In this document: positions 51,546 to 60,722 of the stretch, piece after piece
Position numbering within the stretch: the stretch's first letter is position 1
Layout: each line of letters starts with the position of its first letter
DNA from: JAJAZB01 sp965249815
GTDB lineage: Bacteria; Bacteroidota; Bacteroidia; Cytophagales; Spirosomataceae
Length of the DNA: 64,000 nt
NCBI GenBank assembly: GCA_965249815.1
Contig: CBDFMV010000003.1
Span: 1,984,001-2,048,000, forward strand
Direction of reading: 5' to 3'
Made by a program: the position numbers and the translations under genes
The notes under the pieces: model-generated
The model's input: the letters and a program-made list of their open reading frames with translations, nothing else
The model's database searches: none
Told to the model about the DNA's origin: nothing

Positions 51546-52556
51546 ATGAGTCATTTTCTGGCGGGCAAAACCGTTTTATTCATCGGGCCGGTTTTTTACG
51601 ATTACACCCGGCACGTCGTGCAGGGCCTGGAGCAACTCGGGGCGCGGGTATTGTTTGTGAACGAACAACCCCGCACCGGCTACGACGCGGTGTACAGCCT
51701 CTGTCAGAAAATTTCCCCGGCGCTGCTGGCGGCTTATTGCAACACCCCGTTGCGCCAACGACTCGATTCTCTGGCCACCGAACCGGTGGACGTAGTGTTT
51801 GTGCTGCGTGGCGAAACCATCACGCCCGCCATGCTGGCCACGCTCCGGCACCGCTACCCGGAGGCCCGTTTTATCTTTTACAATTGGGATTCGGTAGCGG
51901 TCAAGCCCAACGCGCTGTGCATCTGGCCCTCGTTCGACGCGGCGTTTTCGTTCGACCGGGGCGACTGCGAACGCTACCCGCAGTTCAGGTACCTGCCCAT
52001 GTTTTTTGTGCCCACGCCGCCTACTCCGGCAACCGGACCGCCGACCATCGACGTGCTCTTCGTGGGCAACGAACACAGCGACCGGTTGGCCGTGCTGCGG
52101 CAGGTGGCGCAGCAGGTGCGGGCGGGCGGGTACCGATTCGAGGCGCGCATCCTGTCTTCGGGCTGGAAGATGATCCTGCGGCGCTGGCGGGGCGACATGC
52201 TCTCGCCGTTTTACATGCGAAAGGCAATTTCGCTGAGTGAGGTTCAGGCGTTGATGAGCCACGCGCGGATCCTGGTGGATATTCAACTCCCCGGGCAGAC
52301 GGGCCTTACCCAGCGCACCTACGAATCCCTGCACCTTGGACTGAAACTCATCACGACCAACGAGCGGGTGCGGCAGGAAGCCTTTTACAACCCCCGCCAG
52401 ATAGCAGTCATTGACCGCCGGGACCCCCGGATTGACCCCGACTTCTTATCTTTGCCGGGCATACCGACGGATGTAAGCCCAAACGGACTTACGGCCTGGC
52501 TAAACGAGGTAATGCGGCCCGCTACCGAAAACTTTCCGAATTCCAATGAAAGGTAG
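51546..52556 (+). CDS. Glycosyltransferase, CgeB-like
   Basis: GT-B-like protein: TVLFIGPVFYDYTRHVVQGL and VLFVNEQPR begin the first Rossmann half, with VDVVFVLRGETITPAML and FIFYNWDSVAVKPN following. The second half has TIDVLFVGNEHSDRLAVL, LMSHARILVDIQLPGQTGLT, and QRTYESLHLGLKLITTNERV, the usual nucleotide-sugar side. This arrangement matches CgeB-type glycosyltransferases. ATG 51546 is used; GTG 51498 would overlap the dehydrogenase stop as GTGA and is a real alternative. The stop overlaps the next gene by 11 nt. Confidence 0.82.
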   Translation: MSHFLAGKTVLFIGPVFYDYTRHVVQGLEQLGARVLFVNEQPRTGYDAVYSLCQKISPALLAAYCNTPLRQRLDSLATEPVDVVFVLRGETITPAMLATLRHRYPEARFIFYNWDSVAVKPNALCIWPSFDAAFSFDRGDCERYPQFRYLPMFFVPTPPTPATGPPTIDVLFVGNEHSDRLAVLRQVAQQVRAGGYRFEARILSSGWKMILRRWRGDMLSPFYMRKAISLSEVQALMSHARILVDIQLPGQTGLTQRTYESLHLGLKLITTNERVRQEAFYNPRQIAVIDRRDPRIDPDFLSLPGIPTDVSPNGLTAWLNEVMRPATENFPNSNER

Positions 52557-53745
52557 AATACTACTTGTCACCTTCACGTTTCTCCCTCAGCGGAATGGCA
52601 CCTGCCATTTAGGCCTCCAATACGCCCGTGGCCTGCGCGACAGGGGGTATGAGGTGGAAATCGTGACCGCTCCTGACCCCCGCCGCACTACGGATGACTG
52701 CGACGGGTTCCGCGTGACGGAATTCGACGTGACGGGCAACAACCGCCTTGGTAACCCCGTCCGGGGTCAGGTGGAAGCGTATCAGGCCTACCTGCTGGCG
52801 TACGATGGCGACGCCATTCTGTTCAACGGATGGCACTCCTGGCCTTCGGAAGTGGCCCTCACCATCGCTGACCGCATCCCAGCTTTCACGCTTTTACTAA
52901 GCCAGGGAACTTCGTACAACCTGCGGACAGAACCGGGCCTGTCGGGGTGGCTACGCTGGCTGAGCTATCGGCCTTACGCGTGGCGGTTCGCGGCTAAACT
53001 GCGTAGGTTCGATTATTACATTGTTGCCACCGAGATGGCGAACCGGATAAGGTTCGACGACAAGCGCCTGGCCGACCGGCTCGGCATTCCAAACCTGAGG
53101 GTGATTCCAAACGGGGCAAATCCACTTTTTTTCAAAGAGCCAAAAGTACCCGGTGCGTTTCGGCAGAAATACGCCATTCCGCCCGGCGATCTGGTGCTTT
53201 GCGTATCCAACTACCTGCCCTCCAAGGGCCAGTTGGCGATGCTACGGGCTTTTTTAGCGGCCAACCTGCCCAATGCTGTGCTGGTCATGATCGGTAGCGA
53301 GTTCAACGCGTATAGTGACCAGCTGATTTCGGAAGCAGGCACTGCGGTGGGCAGTCAGGTAGTTCTGCTTGCCAACCTCCCTCAGGTTGACATCCGGCAC
53401 GCGTACCGTGACGCCGACCTGTTTGTGACGGCCACTTACATGGACGCACAGCCCCTGATGCTCCTTGACGCCATGGCCGCAGGGACGGCCTTCTTGTCCC
53501 GTCGTGTTGGTTGCATTGAGGAGTTTCCTGGGGGACTTACGTTCACCAGCCAAGACGAACTCCAAAGCAAACTCATTGCGCTAATGACTGACGCCGCGCA
53601 GCGAAACGAACTGGTTCGTGCGGGCTTGGAGGCAGCGAAAAATTATTACAACTGGGAAAGTTCAATGGATAAATATGATCAACTACTCCAGAATCTAATT
53701 CAATCGAGGCAAAAAAAGCATTCAGTCACTCCAACGAAAGCCTGA
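52546..53745 (+). CDS. Glycosyltransferase family 4
   Basis: GT-B glycosyltransferase. The N-terminal half has RILLVTFTFLPQRNGTCHLG and YARGLRDRGYEVEIVTAPD, and then AIDHYIVAT-like DYYIVATEMANRI and NLRVIPNGANPLFF (the acceptor-donor hinge). The second half has LVLCVSNYLPSKGQLAMLRA, VLVMIGSEFNAYSD and the donor-binding stretch DADLFVTATYMDAQPLMLLD. The EX7E motif is altered: only one acidic position is obvious. The 399 residues are complete. It overlaps the preceding glycosyltransferase. Confidence 0.88.
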   Translation: MKGRILLVTFTFLPQRNGTCHLGLQYARGLRDRGYEVEIVTAPDPRRTTDDCDGFRVTEFDVTGNNRLGNPVRGQVEAYQAYLLAYDGDAILFNGWHSWPSEVALTIADRIPAFTLLLSQGTSYNLRTEPGLSGWLRWLSYRPYAWRFAAKLRRFDYYIVATEMANRIRFDDKRLADRLGIPNLRVIPNGANPLFFKEPKVPGAFRQKYAIPPGDLVLCVSNYLPSKGQLAMLRAFLAANLPNAVLVMIGSEFNAYSDQLISEAGTAVGSQVVLLANLPQVDIRHAYRDADLFVTATYMDAQPLMLLDAMAAGTAFLSRRVGCIEEFPGGLTFTSQDELQSKLIALMTDAAQRNELVRAGLEAAKNYYNWESSMDKYDQLLQNLIQSRQKKHSVTPTKA

Positions 53746-53788
53746 ATGAAACACTGGAAGCCGGATCTCCTTCTATGTCACGAAAACA

Positions 53789-55120
53789 ATGAAATCAAGC
53801 CGCACTGGTGACCTGTTGCTGGTCGTTTTTTTTACAGGAATTTTTATTCAGAATGCCACCTTGAGTATTGGCGGCGTACAAATTGGATACATTCTCCTGC
53901 CGGTTGGATTGTTTATGATCGCCGGATACACCAATCTGATCTCCTTAATCCAGAGTAGTTACTTCCAGTGGTATTTCGTTTTTTTCTTTTACGCGCTCCT
54001 GCGTATGTTTACCTCCCCTCATTTCGGAGAGGCTGTCGTTCAGATGGTGTATTTCGGGTTGGATTTTATCGTCATGTTTGCTTGCTATACCTTCGTCATG
54101 TATGCAATTCGTAACAATCGCCAGCGACTTGTCATAGGGAGTATCAATGCAGTTATGCTGGCAACCATCCTGATTTACGTCTATATTTTCACTACGTATG
54201 ATTTAAATACTTTAGGCCAGAATACAAATGTACTGCACAGCGATAATATGCGCCTGACGGGTGGTTTTTGGAATAGTATGAATTACGTGATTACTGAAAA
54301 TAGAATATTACGCCTGAACGGATTTTACCTGGATCCTAATTACTGGGCTTTATATACGTTTGCAGGATTGTTTCTTATTGCAGTAATGAAACTATCCGTA
54401 AAAAATAGAGAAGCCACTACCCTATGGTCGTATGCAAGTTACATCCCCCCTTTAATTTCATGCTTACTGACTTTTTCCCGGGGTGCCATCCTTGGTTTAT
54501 TATTGCTGATGTTCAGTATCCTTTTTTACCTGCTGCTTTCTAATCCAAAGAGGGGGATTAAAGTGCTTTTTTACTCAGCACTGGGTTTTAGTCTGTTGCT
54601 GGGATTGGTTTTGTTCACCTTTTTTGATATCGAGTTACTGAATCAATTGCTGCTTGAGAAAACGGTTAATGACATCAACGATACGGAAGTTTCGCGCCCA
54701 TTTATTTGGACGACCTACCTATTGACCTTCATTAATTGGCCAGTTACCAAACTGCTTTTTGGTGTGGGAATGAACCGACTTTTTTATGAAGATGTAGGGT
54801 TTTTTATTTCGCCTCACAACTTCATTTTTCAGCTAATCTCGTTATTGGGAGTTATCGGCATGGCTCTTCATCTGGCTATGACGGGTTTCCTGATCCGATT
54901 ACTGCTCCGCGCCAGGGTTCGATTCCGGGAGAACGCCTGGTTGTTTTTTGTCAGCTTGCTGTTTTTTGGGGCTTTCCTGGTAATGAGCCTATTTCTGGAC
55001 ACAATTTTTCATTTTCCATACTGGATTATTTCAGGCACAATCATGGGCTTGATTCGCTACCATGAACTGTGGCCGGAACGTGATGAACTCCGCCGGAAAA
55101 ATGATTTGTTACTTACCTGA
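53789..55120 (+). CDS. O-antigen polymerase/ligase-like membrane protein (Wzy-type)
   Basis: About 11-12 membrane helices with a large periplasmic loop near residues 330-350, and the short motif LTFSRGAILGLLLL typical of the O-antigen ligase/polymerase family. It would polymerise the repeat units delivered by the flippase. It is the last plus-strand gene of this arm. Its base composition is clearly lower in GC than its neighbours (many AAT, TTT and ATT codons), as polymerase genes of such loci often are, suggesting separate acquisition. Confidence 0.85.
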   Translation: MKSSRTGDLLLVVFFTGIFIQNATLSIGGVQIGYILLPVGLFMIAGYTNLISLIQSSYFQWYFVFFFYALLRMFTSPHFGEAVVQMVYFGLDFIVMFACYTFVMYAIRNNRQRLVIGSINAVMLATILIYVYIFTTYDLNTLGQNTNVLHSDNMRLTGGFWNSMNYVITENRILRLNGFYLDPNYWALYTFAGLFLIAVMKLSVKNREATTLWSYASYIPPLISCLLTFSRGAILGLLLLMFSILFYLLLSNPKRGIKVLFYSALGFSLLLGLVLFTFFDIELLNQLLLEKTVNDINDTEVSRPFIWTTYLLTFINWPVTKLLFGVGMNRLFYEDVGFFISPHNFIFQLISLLGVIGMALHLAMTGFLIRLLLRARVRFRENAWLFFVSLLFFGAFLVMSLFLDTIFHFPYWIISGTIMGLIRYHELWPERDELRRKNDLLLT

Positions 55121-55163
55121 TTTTTCCATTTCATAATGGCTCCTGAGCAGGTCCAGTGCCCCA

Positions 55164-56003
55164 TCAGTAGGTGGAATGCCAGTCGCACCAGAATCCGTAA
55201 CTGACTGCGGTGGGTAACCGAAAGTAGTCGTTGCGGTGCTTGAGCAGCATGTCCCGGCTGGTGGCATAATCGTGCCAGGTGCCGGCCAGCGCTTCTCCGA
55301 AAAAGCCGGAAGACGTGAGTGGAAACGGAAAATTGGCCCGATTAATGGCCTTCTTACGTTCGCCCACGGTCCAAGTTGGGTTGATCGAGCGGGCTATTTT
55401 GTCCAAAACACGCACAAACAGGTGACCGTACGTGTAGAAATTCTGGTTGGGATCCAGTACCGTGAGGGTTGCCTGATCGACCAGTTTAAACTTCCGGTAT
55501 CCGAGTTTGTAGAGTTTGTCTAAGGTGATGAGGGCCTGCTGATCGGAAAGCCGCTCATCACCCGCGCATTCGGTTTCTACCGAAATGTACTTCGGCAGTT
55601 CCGCTACGCCCACGAGGGTGTCCAGCGCGATTTCATCGTACCCTTCAATATCAATTTTACAGTAATAAGGCACGCCATATTCTACCATGAGGGACGCCAG
55701 CCGCCGCGATTTTACCTGGACTACGTCTTTTACCGCATTCTTTCTTTCGGCGACTTCTTTCTTAAAGGAATTCCACTCGTCTTTTTCACTGATGTAAAAG
55801 TCCAGTACCGCGCCTTCATCGGGGGCAATGGCGCAATTGACGACCTGTAATTGCCCGTTTTCGACCTGTTTGGAAAACTTGGCCCGAACCAGTTTTGCCA
55901 GGGTGGGGTCGGCATCAATGGCAACAACGTGATGATTCAACCACAGGTAGTACTCCGTATCCTGACCACGGTTCATGCCAATGTCAAAAATCAAATGCTG
56001 CAT
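55164..56003 (-). CDS. FkbM family methyltransferase
   Basis: MQHLIFDIGMNRGQDTEYYL carries the SAM-binding FDIGMNRG loop. Then come HHVVAIDADPTLAKLVRAKF, LASLMVEYGVPYYCKIDIEG (the FkbM-type KIDIEG motif) and a C-terminal part of about 100 residues including LYKLGYRKFKLVDQATL. The 279 residues are complete. It probably O-methylates a sugar of the polymer. It is convergent with the polymerase, with no obvious terminator in the 43-nt gap. Confidence 0.88.
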   Translation of the reverse strand: MQHLIFDIGMNRGQDTEYYLWLNHHVVAIDADPTLAKLVRAKFSKQVENGQLQVVNCAIAPDEGAVLDFYISEKDEWNSFKKEVAERKNAVKDVVQVKSRRLASLMVEYGVPYYCKIDIEGYDEIALDTLVGVAELPKYISVETECAGDERLSDQQALITLDKLYKLGYRKFKLVDQATLTVLDPNQNFYTYGHLFVRVLDKIARSINPTWTVGERKKAINRANFPFPLTSSGFFGEALAGTWHDYATSRDMLLKHRNDYFRLPTAVSYGFWCDWHSTY

Positions 56004-56018
56004 AGCAGAGGAGGGAGT

Positions 56019-56844
56019 TTAGAAATTTCGTAAGAGGGAATAGACCTTTCGGACCCAGCCAAAGGGCAGCAGCCGAACCGTACTTCGCACGCCGTAGCCG
56101 GCGGTAAATTCAACCGGGTTCAGCCAGCGGATGCGGCGAAGATACCGCAGCGTTTCCAATTCTCCCAGCCAGTACCGCTTTCCTCGTCTGCCGCCGGTAG
56201 AGGCCCTCACCAGCCCGGGCGTTGACCAGCACACGGTCGAGGTTGGCCATCGGGTAGTTTTTCACCAGAAATTTCGCCCAGAAGGCGTAGTCCTCGTTGG
56301 CACTCATGTCTGGGTATCCGCCCAGGGCGAGAGCCACGTCGCGCCTGTAGACCACCGTTGGGTGGTTGAAGGGATTACGCCATTTGGCAAACCGTCGGAT
56401 GGCCTGGTGGGTGATGGGTACCCGTTTGTACCCGACCAGGTTGCGGAGGGTTGGGTCGAATTCAGCCATGTGTCCACCCAAAAGAACCACGTCAGGATGA
56501 GCCGCCAAATAGTGCATCTGGTTTTCGCAAAGCGGTCGGGGAGGCATTGGTCGTCGGTGTCGAAGCGGGCTACGTAATCACCCGTGCAGTGGTGCAGGCC
56601 CACGTTGAGGCAGGCAGGCAAGCCTTGCTGGTCGCCAATGTCTACGCACCGCAGGCGGTCGCGGCCGAACACCGTTTCCCACCGGGCCAGCACGGCCCGG
56701 TGGGCTGGGGGTGAGCGGACCCTCCTGGGCCAGTACGATTTCGTCGGCCGGGTAACTCTGTGTAGCCAGACTGGCCAGACTCGTGTCCAGATAATCCGGG
56801 TTTTCCTTGAAATACAGGGGCATCAGCACCGAGAGCGTGGCCAT
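56019..56844 (-). pseudogene. Glycosyltransferase family 2 gene with three frameshifts
   Basis: Four reading-frame pieces join to one GT2 protein. Piece 1 (from 56844): MATLSVLMPLYFKENPDYLD ... LAQEGPLTP. Piece 2: AVLARWETVFGRDRL ... GDYVARFDTDDQCLPDRFAK, with the DTDD motif. Piece 3: QMHYLAAHPDVVLLGGHMAE ... MSANEDYAFWAKFLV (ED acid-base region). Piece 4: RYWLGELETLRYLRRIRWLN to the stop. The shifts are one extra G in a G5 run at 56707-56711, one missing T at the T4 run 56522-56525, and one extra base near 56195-56200 (plus-strand bases). Either a decayed gene or consensus errors. As read it makes no active enzyme. Confidence 0.8.
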
Positions 56845-56860
56845 ACAGGGCTATTTGGCG

Positions 56861-57832
56861 TCAGAAAATAATCGACGTTCCGGTGAAATCAAACGCAAAA
56901 GGCATTTCGTAGAGTCCCGAAAGGGCTTTCCGTACCTCGGGCTGACGTTCGTCCGGAACATAAAAAAGCAGGAAGCCCCCGCCCCCGGCACCGAGGAGTT
57001 TCCCGCCCGTAGCGCCTGCCCTAAGCCCCTGGGCGTACAAGTCGTCGATGCCGGGGGTGGAAATGTGCGAGGCCATCTGTTTTTTATACATCCAGCCCGT
57101 GTGAAGGACTTCCCCAAACGCGTCGAGGCGGTTGTTCTGGAGTTCGGATTTTAGGGTACGAGCCAGTTCGACCATGCGGTGCATCATTTCAAGGCGCTGG
57201 GTGCTGCTACCGAGATTTTGCGCCTGTTCGGCCAGAATGGTGCTGGCACTGCGCGAGGTGCCCAGGTAAAAAAGAAGCAGCCGGGCTTCCAGTTGGCGCA
57301 GGGCTTCGGGCTGAATCCGGACCCGTTCCACGCTGACGTGTTCGGTGTCCAGAAATTCCATGAAATTCAATCCGCCCAGCGCGCTGGCGTACTGATCCTG
57401 CTTGCCGATGGGTTCGCCGAGTTTGACAAGTTCCACGTCGCAGGCCTGGCGGGCTATTTCTTCCTTCGGCATGTGACGACCCAGGTAGGCGTTGCACAGG
57501 TGGATAAGCCCCACCGTGAAGGCCGAAGACGATCCTAAACCCGTCCCGGCGGGGACGTCGGCGCTGGAATTAAAGTCAACCCCCCGAATGCCGTAGTCAC
57601 CGAATACCTGCCGGATGATTCGGTGTTCAATTTGCCCAACCTCCTCTACCAACTCGTGGCCAGAATACTTCAGCAAAATCTTAGTACTGTTGAAGTAGGG
57701 GTGCATCGACAAGTAGATGTACTTGTCGATGGTAACGCTCAACACTGCGCCGCCGTGCTGCCGGTAGTAAATCGGCATGTCGCTGCCCCCACCGGCAAAG
57801 CTGATTCGGAGCGGAGTGCGGGAAATAACCAT
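56861..57832 (-). CDS. hddA: GHMP kinase, D-glycero-alpha-D-manno-heptose-7-phosphate kinase type
   Basis: Predicted to phosphorylate heptose 7-phosphate at C1. N-terminus VISRTPLRISFAGGGSDMPI, GHMP motif 2 SADVPAGTGLGSSSAFTVGL, acidic/catalytic stretch ELVKLGEPIGKQDQYASALG and motif 3 GATGGKLLGAGGGGFLLFY. This is the HddA pattern; fucokinase-like relatives are possible. The 323 residues fit. ATG 57832 is used. The gene lies beside a nucleotidyltransferase/HAD fusion that would supply the next two steps. Confidence 0.85.
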   Translation of the reverse strand: MVISRTPLRISFAGGGSDMPIYYRQHGGAVLSVTIDKYIYLSMHPYFNSTKILLKYSGHELVEEVGQIEHRIIRQVFGDYGIRGVDFNSSADVPAGTGLGSSSAFTVGLIHLCNAYLGRHMPKEEIARQACDVELVKLGEPIGKQDQYASALGGLNFMEFLDTEHVSVERVRIQPEALRQLEARLLLFYLGTSRSASTILAEQAQNLGSSTQRLEMMHRMVELARTLKSELQNNRLDAFGEVLHTGWMYKKQMASHISTPGIDDLYAQGLRAGATGGKLLGAGGGGFLLFYVPDERQPEVRKALSGLYEMPFAFDFTGTSIIF

Positions 57833-57886
57833 GCGTTTTGGGGTAGATGGGTTAAGCAGAGTCGGCAACGTGGAATGGCGGGGTGG

Positions 57887-59194
57887 CTAACGGGCGGATG
57901 CAACCTGGGAGAGAATCCAGGCCACCGCTTCCGGCAGGGCTTCCGCCGTGTAATCCGGGCGGGCGTCGAAACGACCATCCCGGCCACCATACCCGGTCCG
58001 GATCAGCACCGTACGAAGGCCGGCGTTGATGCCCGTCTGCACGTCGGTCGTGGAGTCGCCCACAAAAAAAGAGCGGCTGATATCGATATTAAAATCCTGC
58101 CGGGCCTGCTCGATCAGGCCGGTTTGAGGCTTACGGCACGAGCAGGCGATTTTAAGAGCAGCCACCTCGCCGGCGAATCCTTTTTCCGGGTGATGGGGAC
58201 AAAAGTAAATCCGATCCAGGTACACGCCCTGGTGCCCCAGTTCGGTTTCGAGTTTCCGGTGAATGGCGGCTAAGTCCAGCGCGGTGAAGAATCCTTTGGC
58301 AACGCCGGGCTGGTTGGTCACGACAATGGCGAGAAAATCCGATTTATTCAACCGGCCAATCGCTTCGGCAACGCCGGGCAGCAGGGCCAGGTCGTCCGGG
58401 GTACGCAGGTGGTCAACCTCATGGTTGAGTACACCGTCGCGGTCAAGAAACACGGCTGGGCGCGGGTTCTGCCGGTTCAGCCGGGCAATTTTCCCGCTGA
58501 ACCAATCGCGTTCCACTTTCGCCAGGCGTTCCGGCGTGCCGAGGTCTTTTACGTATTCGGGGGTGGAGTAAGCGCGGATGAGGCCCTGCTGAGCCAGCAC
58601 CCGGGGAAAAACGTCTTTGCCAAAATCCGACGCCGTGCCGGTTTCGATGAACGGAAAGATGGCCGGACTCAGCACGTATACCGCCGCGTTGACCAGGTTG
58701 GTGAATTGCAGGCCGGGCGGGTGGGGCTTCGACAGGAACCGGGTCACCGTGATGCCGTCCGGAGTTACTTCCAGGAGGTCGCTGTCGTGGGGGTGGTCGT
58801 TGGGATGAGCCACCACCGTAGCCACCGAGTCGGCCTGGGCGTCGAAGGCCAGAAAAGCAGTCAGGTCCAGGTCCATGACGACGTCGCCGTAAAGCACCAA
58901 AAATCGATCGTGGAGGCGATTTTCCAACTGCTTCATCGCCCCGGCCGTGCCGAGGGGTTGTGCTTCCCGAACGTACTCGAGGGCCATGCCGTACGCCGCA
59001 CCATCACCAAAATGGGCCTCGATTTTTTCGGCCAGAAAACCAGTCAGCAGGATCACGTCGCGGATGCCGTACCGCCGGAGCAACTGGAGCTGATGTTCGA
59101 GCAGGGGTTTACCCGCCACCGGCACCATCGGTTTAGGCAGGTTTTCCAATCCCAGCCGCTTGCCAAACCCGCCCGCCAGGATGACCGCTTTCAT
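57887..59194 (-). CDS. Bifunctional sugar-1-phosphate nucleotidyltransferase / HAD-IIIA phosphatase (GmhB-like) fusion
   Basis: Residues 1-235 form a nucleotidyltransferase: VILAGGFGKRLG, LPKPMVPVAGKPLLEHQ, GTAGAMKQL and metal-binding D104 in VLYGDVVMDLD. Residues 245-430 form an HAD-IIIA phosphatase: VFLDRDGVLN with D251 and D253, VVTNQPGVAKG, the zinc loop CPHHPEKGF ... CSCRKPQTG as in GmhB, and FFVGDSTTDVQTGINAG. In the heptose pathway these are HddC/HldE-type transfer and GmhB dephosphorylation. Together with the adjacent kinase they would make a nucleotide-activated heptose. The start overlaps the epimerase stop as ATGA. Confidence 0.87.
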   Translation of the reverse strand: MKAVILAGGFGKRLGLENLPKPMVPVAGKPLLEHQLQLLRRYGIRDVILLTGFLAEKIEAHFGDGAAYGMALEYVREAQPLGTAGAMKQLENRLHDRFLVLYGDVVMDLDLTAFLAFDAQADSVATVVAHPNDHPHDSDLLEVTPDGITVTRFLSKPHPPGLQFTNLVNAAVYVLSPAIFPFIETGTASDFGKDVFPRVLAQQGLIRAYSTPEYVKDLGTPERLAKVERDWFSGKIARLNRQNPRPAVFLDRDGVLNHEVDHLRTPDDLALLPGVAEAIGRLNKSDFLAIVVTNQPGVAKGFFTALDLAAIHRKLETELGHQGVYLDRIYFCPHHPEKGFAGEVAALKIACSCRKPQTGLIEQARQDFNIDISRSFFVGDSTTDVQTGINAGLRTVLIRTGYGGRDGRFDARPDYTAEALPEAVAWILSQVASAR

Positions 59195-60153
59195 GGTTGC
59201 GCGAAGGAAATGGGTTGTTGAGCCAGAATTTGACGCAGGGCGGTGCGCACGGCTTCATCGGAAGAGAAGCGCGGTTGCCACCCCAGCGCGTGGATGGCGT
59301 CGAGCCGGTACGAAAACTCCGGCACGTCACCAATCCAGCCACGGGTGCTACCCGTGTACCGGATTTCACGCTCCTGACCCGTTTCTTCCAGTACCATGCG
59401 CGCAATGTCGCGGACGCGGGTGCGCGTTTCAACGCCGACGTTAAAGCAGTTGAGCGACGCGTGACTACCGCGCCAGACAACCAGAATCGCCTCGACGAGG
59501 TCCTTCACGTACACGTAGGGTTTATACTGCTCCCCATCGCCGAGTACTTCCAGAAAGTCGGGATTCTGCTGAAGTTTTTTCAGAAAATCGAAAAGTACCC
59601 CGTGGGTACTCCGCTCGCCAACGACGTTCGGGAACCGCACAATCCAGGATTGAATGCCATAATTTTCGGCGAACGATGAAATGAAGGCCTCGGAGGCCAG
59701 CTTGCCGGCCCCGTAATGCGAGACGGGAAAAAGTGGGCCGTAGGCCTCGTGCAAATCGCCGTGGGCGTTGCCATAAATGGCGGACGTCGAAGCAAAAATC
59801 AATTCCCTGACCTCGAAGCGGCGCATGGCATCGAGCACCCGGTACGTAGTGAGAAAGGTGTTTTCAAGGTCAATACCGGGGTTTTTGTGGCTCCGGGCGA
59901 TGTCGGAGTTGGCGGCCAGGTGAAAAACGGCTTTAAACTTCTTTTCAGTAAAAATCGAATTCAACGCATCGGCGTTGAGTAAATCCGCTTGAATAAATTG
60001 AAAACGAGGGTGTTGCTGGAGGTGCCGGATATTTTCCACCCGTCCCAGCGACAAGTTATCGACAACGGTAACCTGGGCCGAGGGGTCGAGCAGCAGGGCA
60101 TCGGTCAAGTGACTACCGATGAAGCCGGCACCCCCAGTAATAAGCAAATGCAT
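59191..60153 (-). CDS. NAD-dependent epimerase/dehydratase (extended SDR)
   Basis: Rossmann motif LLITGGAGFIGSHLTDALL, VVDNLSLGR, VFHLAANSDI, the catalytic residues S122-S124 with Y147 and K151 (ASTSAIYGN, SHYGAGKLASE), and GDGEQYKPYVYVKDLVEAIL, the UDP-sugar-binding side. The 320 residues match the GalE-like extended SDR group. The product could be a UDP-sugar or GDP-heptose epimer; not decidable by eye. It is the first gene of the minus-strand arm and overlaps the next by 4 nt. Confidence 0.88.
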   Translation of the reverse strand: MHLLITGGAGFIGSHLTDALLLDPSAQVTVVDNLSLGRVENIRHLQQHPRFQFIQADLLNADALNSIFTEKKFKAVFHLAANSDIARSHKNPGIDLENTFLTTYRVLDAMRRFEVRELIFASTSAIYGNAHGDLHEAYGPLFPVSHYGAGKLASEAFISSFAENYGIQSWIVRFPNVVGERSTHGVLFDFLKKLQQNPDFLEVLGDGEQYKPYVYVKDLVEAILVVWRGSHASLNCFNVGVETRTRVRDIARMVLEETGQEREIRYTGSTRGWIGDVPEFSYRLDAIHALGWQPRFSSDEAVRTALRQILAQQPISFAQP

Positions 60154-60296
60154 AAATTTAGAACAGGAAAACGCACTACCGGCATAAGGGTTGGTTTTTA
60201 CACCACCTAAGCCCTCAGCGGGACAAAAGTAACAGAAGCACCAGCACTTTCACCAACCTGGTGCGCCTAAGGCGCTCGCTTGCGCTTGAAATAGAG

Positions 60297-60304
60297 TACA
60301 TTTG
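60297..60304 (+). promoter_or_regulatory. Putative -7 box upstream of the sugar transferase
   Basis: TACATTTG matches TAnnTTTG. No TTG at the normal distance upstream. If used, the leader would be about 410 nt and begin with the stem-loop at 60310. Confidence 0.3.
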
Positions 60305-60309
60305 GTGGC

Positions 60310-60358
60310 CCGAGCGCACGGATTCGGAATAAATTCAGAATCTGTGCCAAACGCTCGG
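60310..60358 (+). promoter_or_regulatory. Imperfect stem-loop at the start of the long leader
   Basis: CCGAGCG (60310-60316) pairs with CGCTCGG (60352-60358), and CACGGATTC (60317-60325) with GAATCTGTG (60338-60346; one G-U pair), with a 5-nt bulge CCAAA and a 12-nt loop. No known riboswitch consensus recognised. Confidence 0.4.
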
Positions 60359-60722
60359 TTTATGGCACGTTGGTTGTTGGGGAGAAAGGTAGTCTCGATC
60401 ACCGACACGGGCTAAGCCCTCGCAGGATAAACGGCTTTTCCAAAGCGGAGAGCAATTTTAGGCAGGCAAGGGAGTGGAGGCGAGGATGAATCAGAAAGGG
60501 AGGATTGCAAAATTTTCCGAGGTAAAACTTGCCAGACAGGATAGTTTGCCTCTACTTTGAGCAAAAGTGTTCGTGCCTCAGGTCGGTAGAATCCAGCTCA
60601 TGCACGAAAATCGAATGAAGTCAATTTGCATTAATCCGTCGCCAGTTCGGCCTGCTTAACGATTTTTGTGCGTGGGGTAGTAGCGTAGGGCAGTTAGCCG
60701 GTTGACCCTGACCTTGGGCCTT

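Larger units (their letters stand above)
60154..60722. other. Gene-free region of about 570 nt between divergent transcription units
   Basis: No credible coding sequence on either strand. It holds both promoters for the divergent epimerase and sugar transferase arms, an exact TAnnTTTG box (60297-60304), a small hairpin GCGCC-TAA-GGCGC (60263-60275) and a longer imperfect stem-loop (60310-60358). The remainder up to 60722 is purine-rich and without recognised motifs. Confidence 0.6.
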
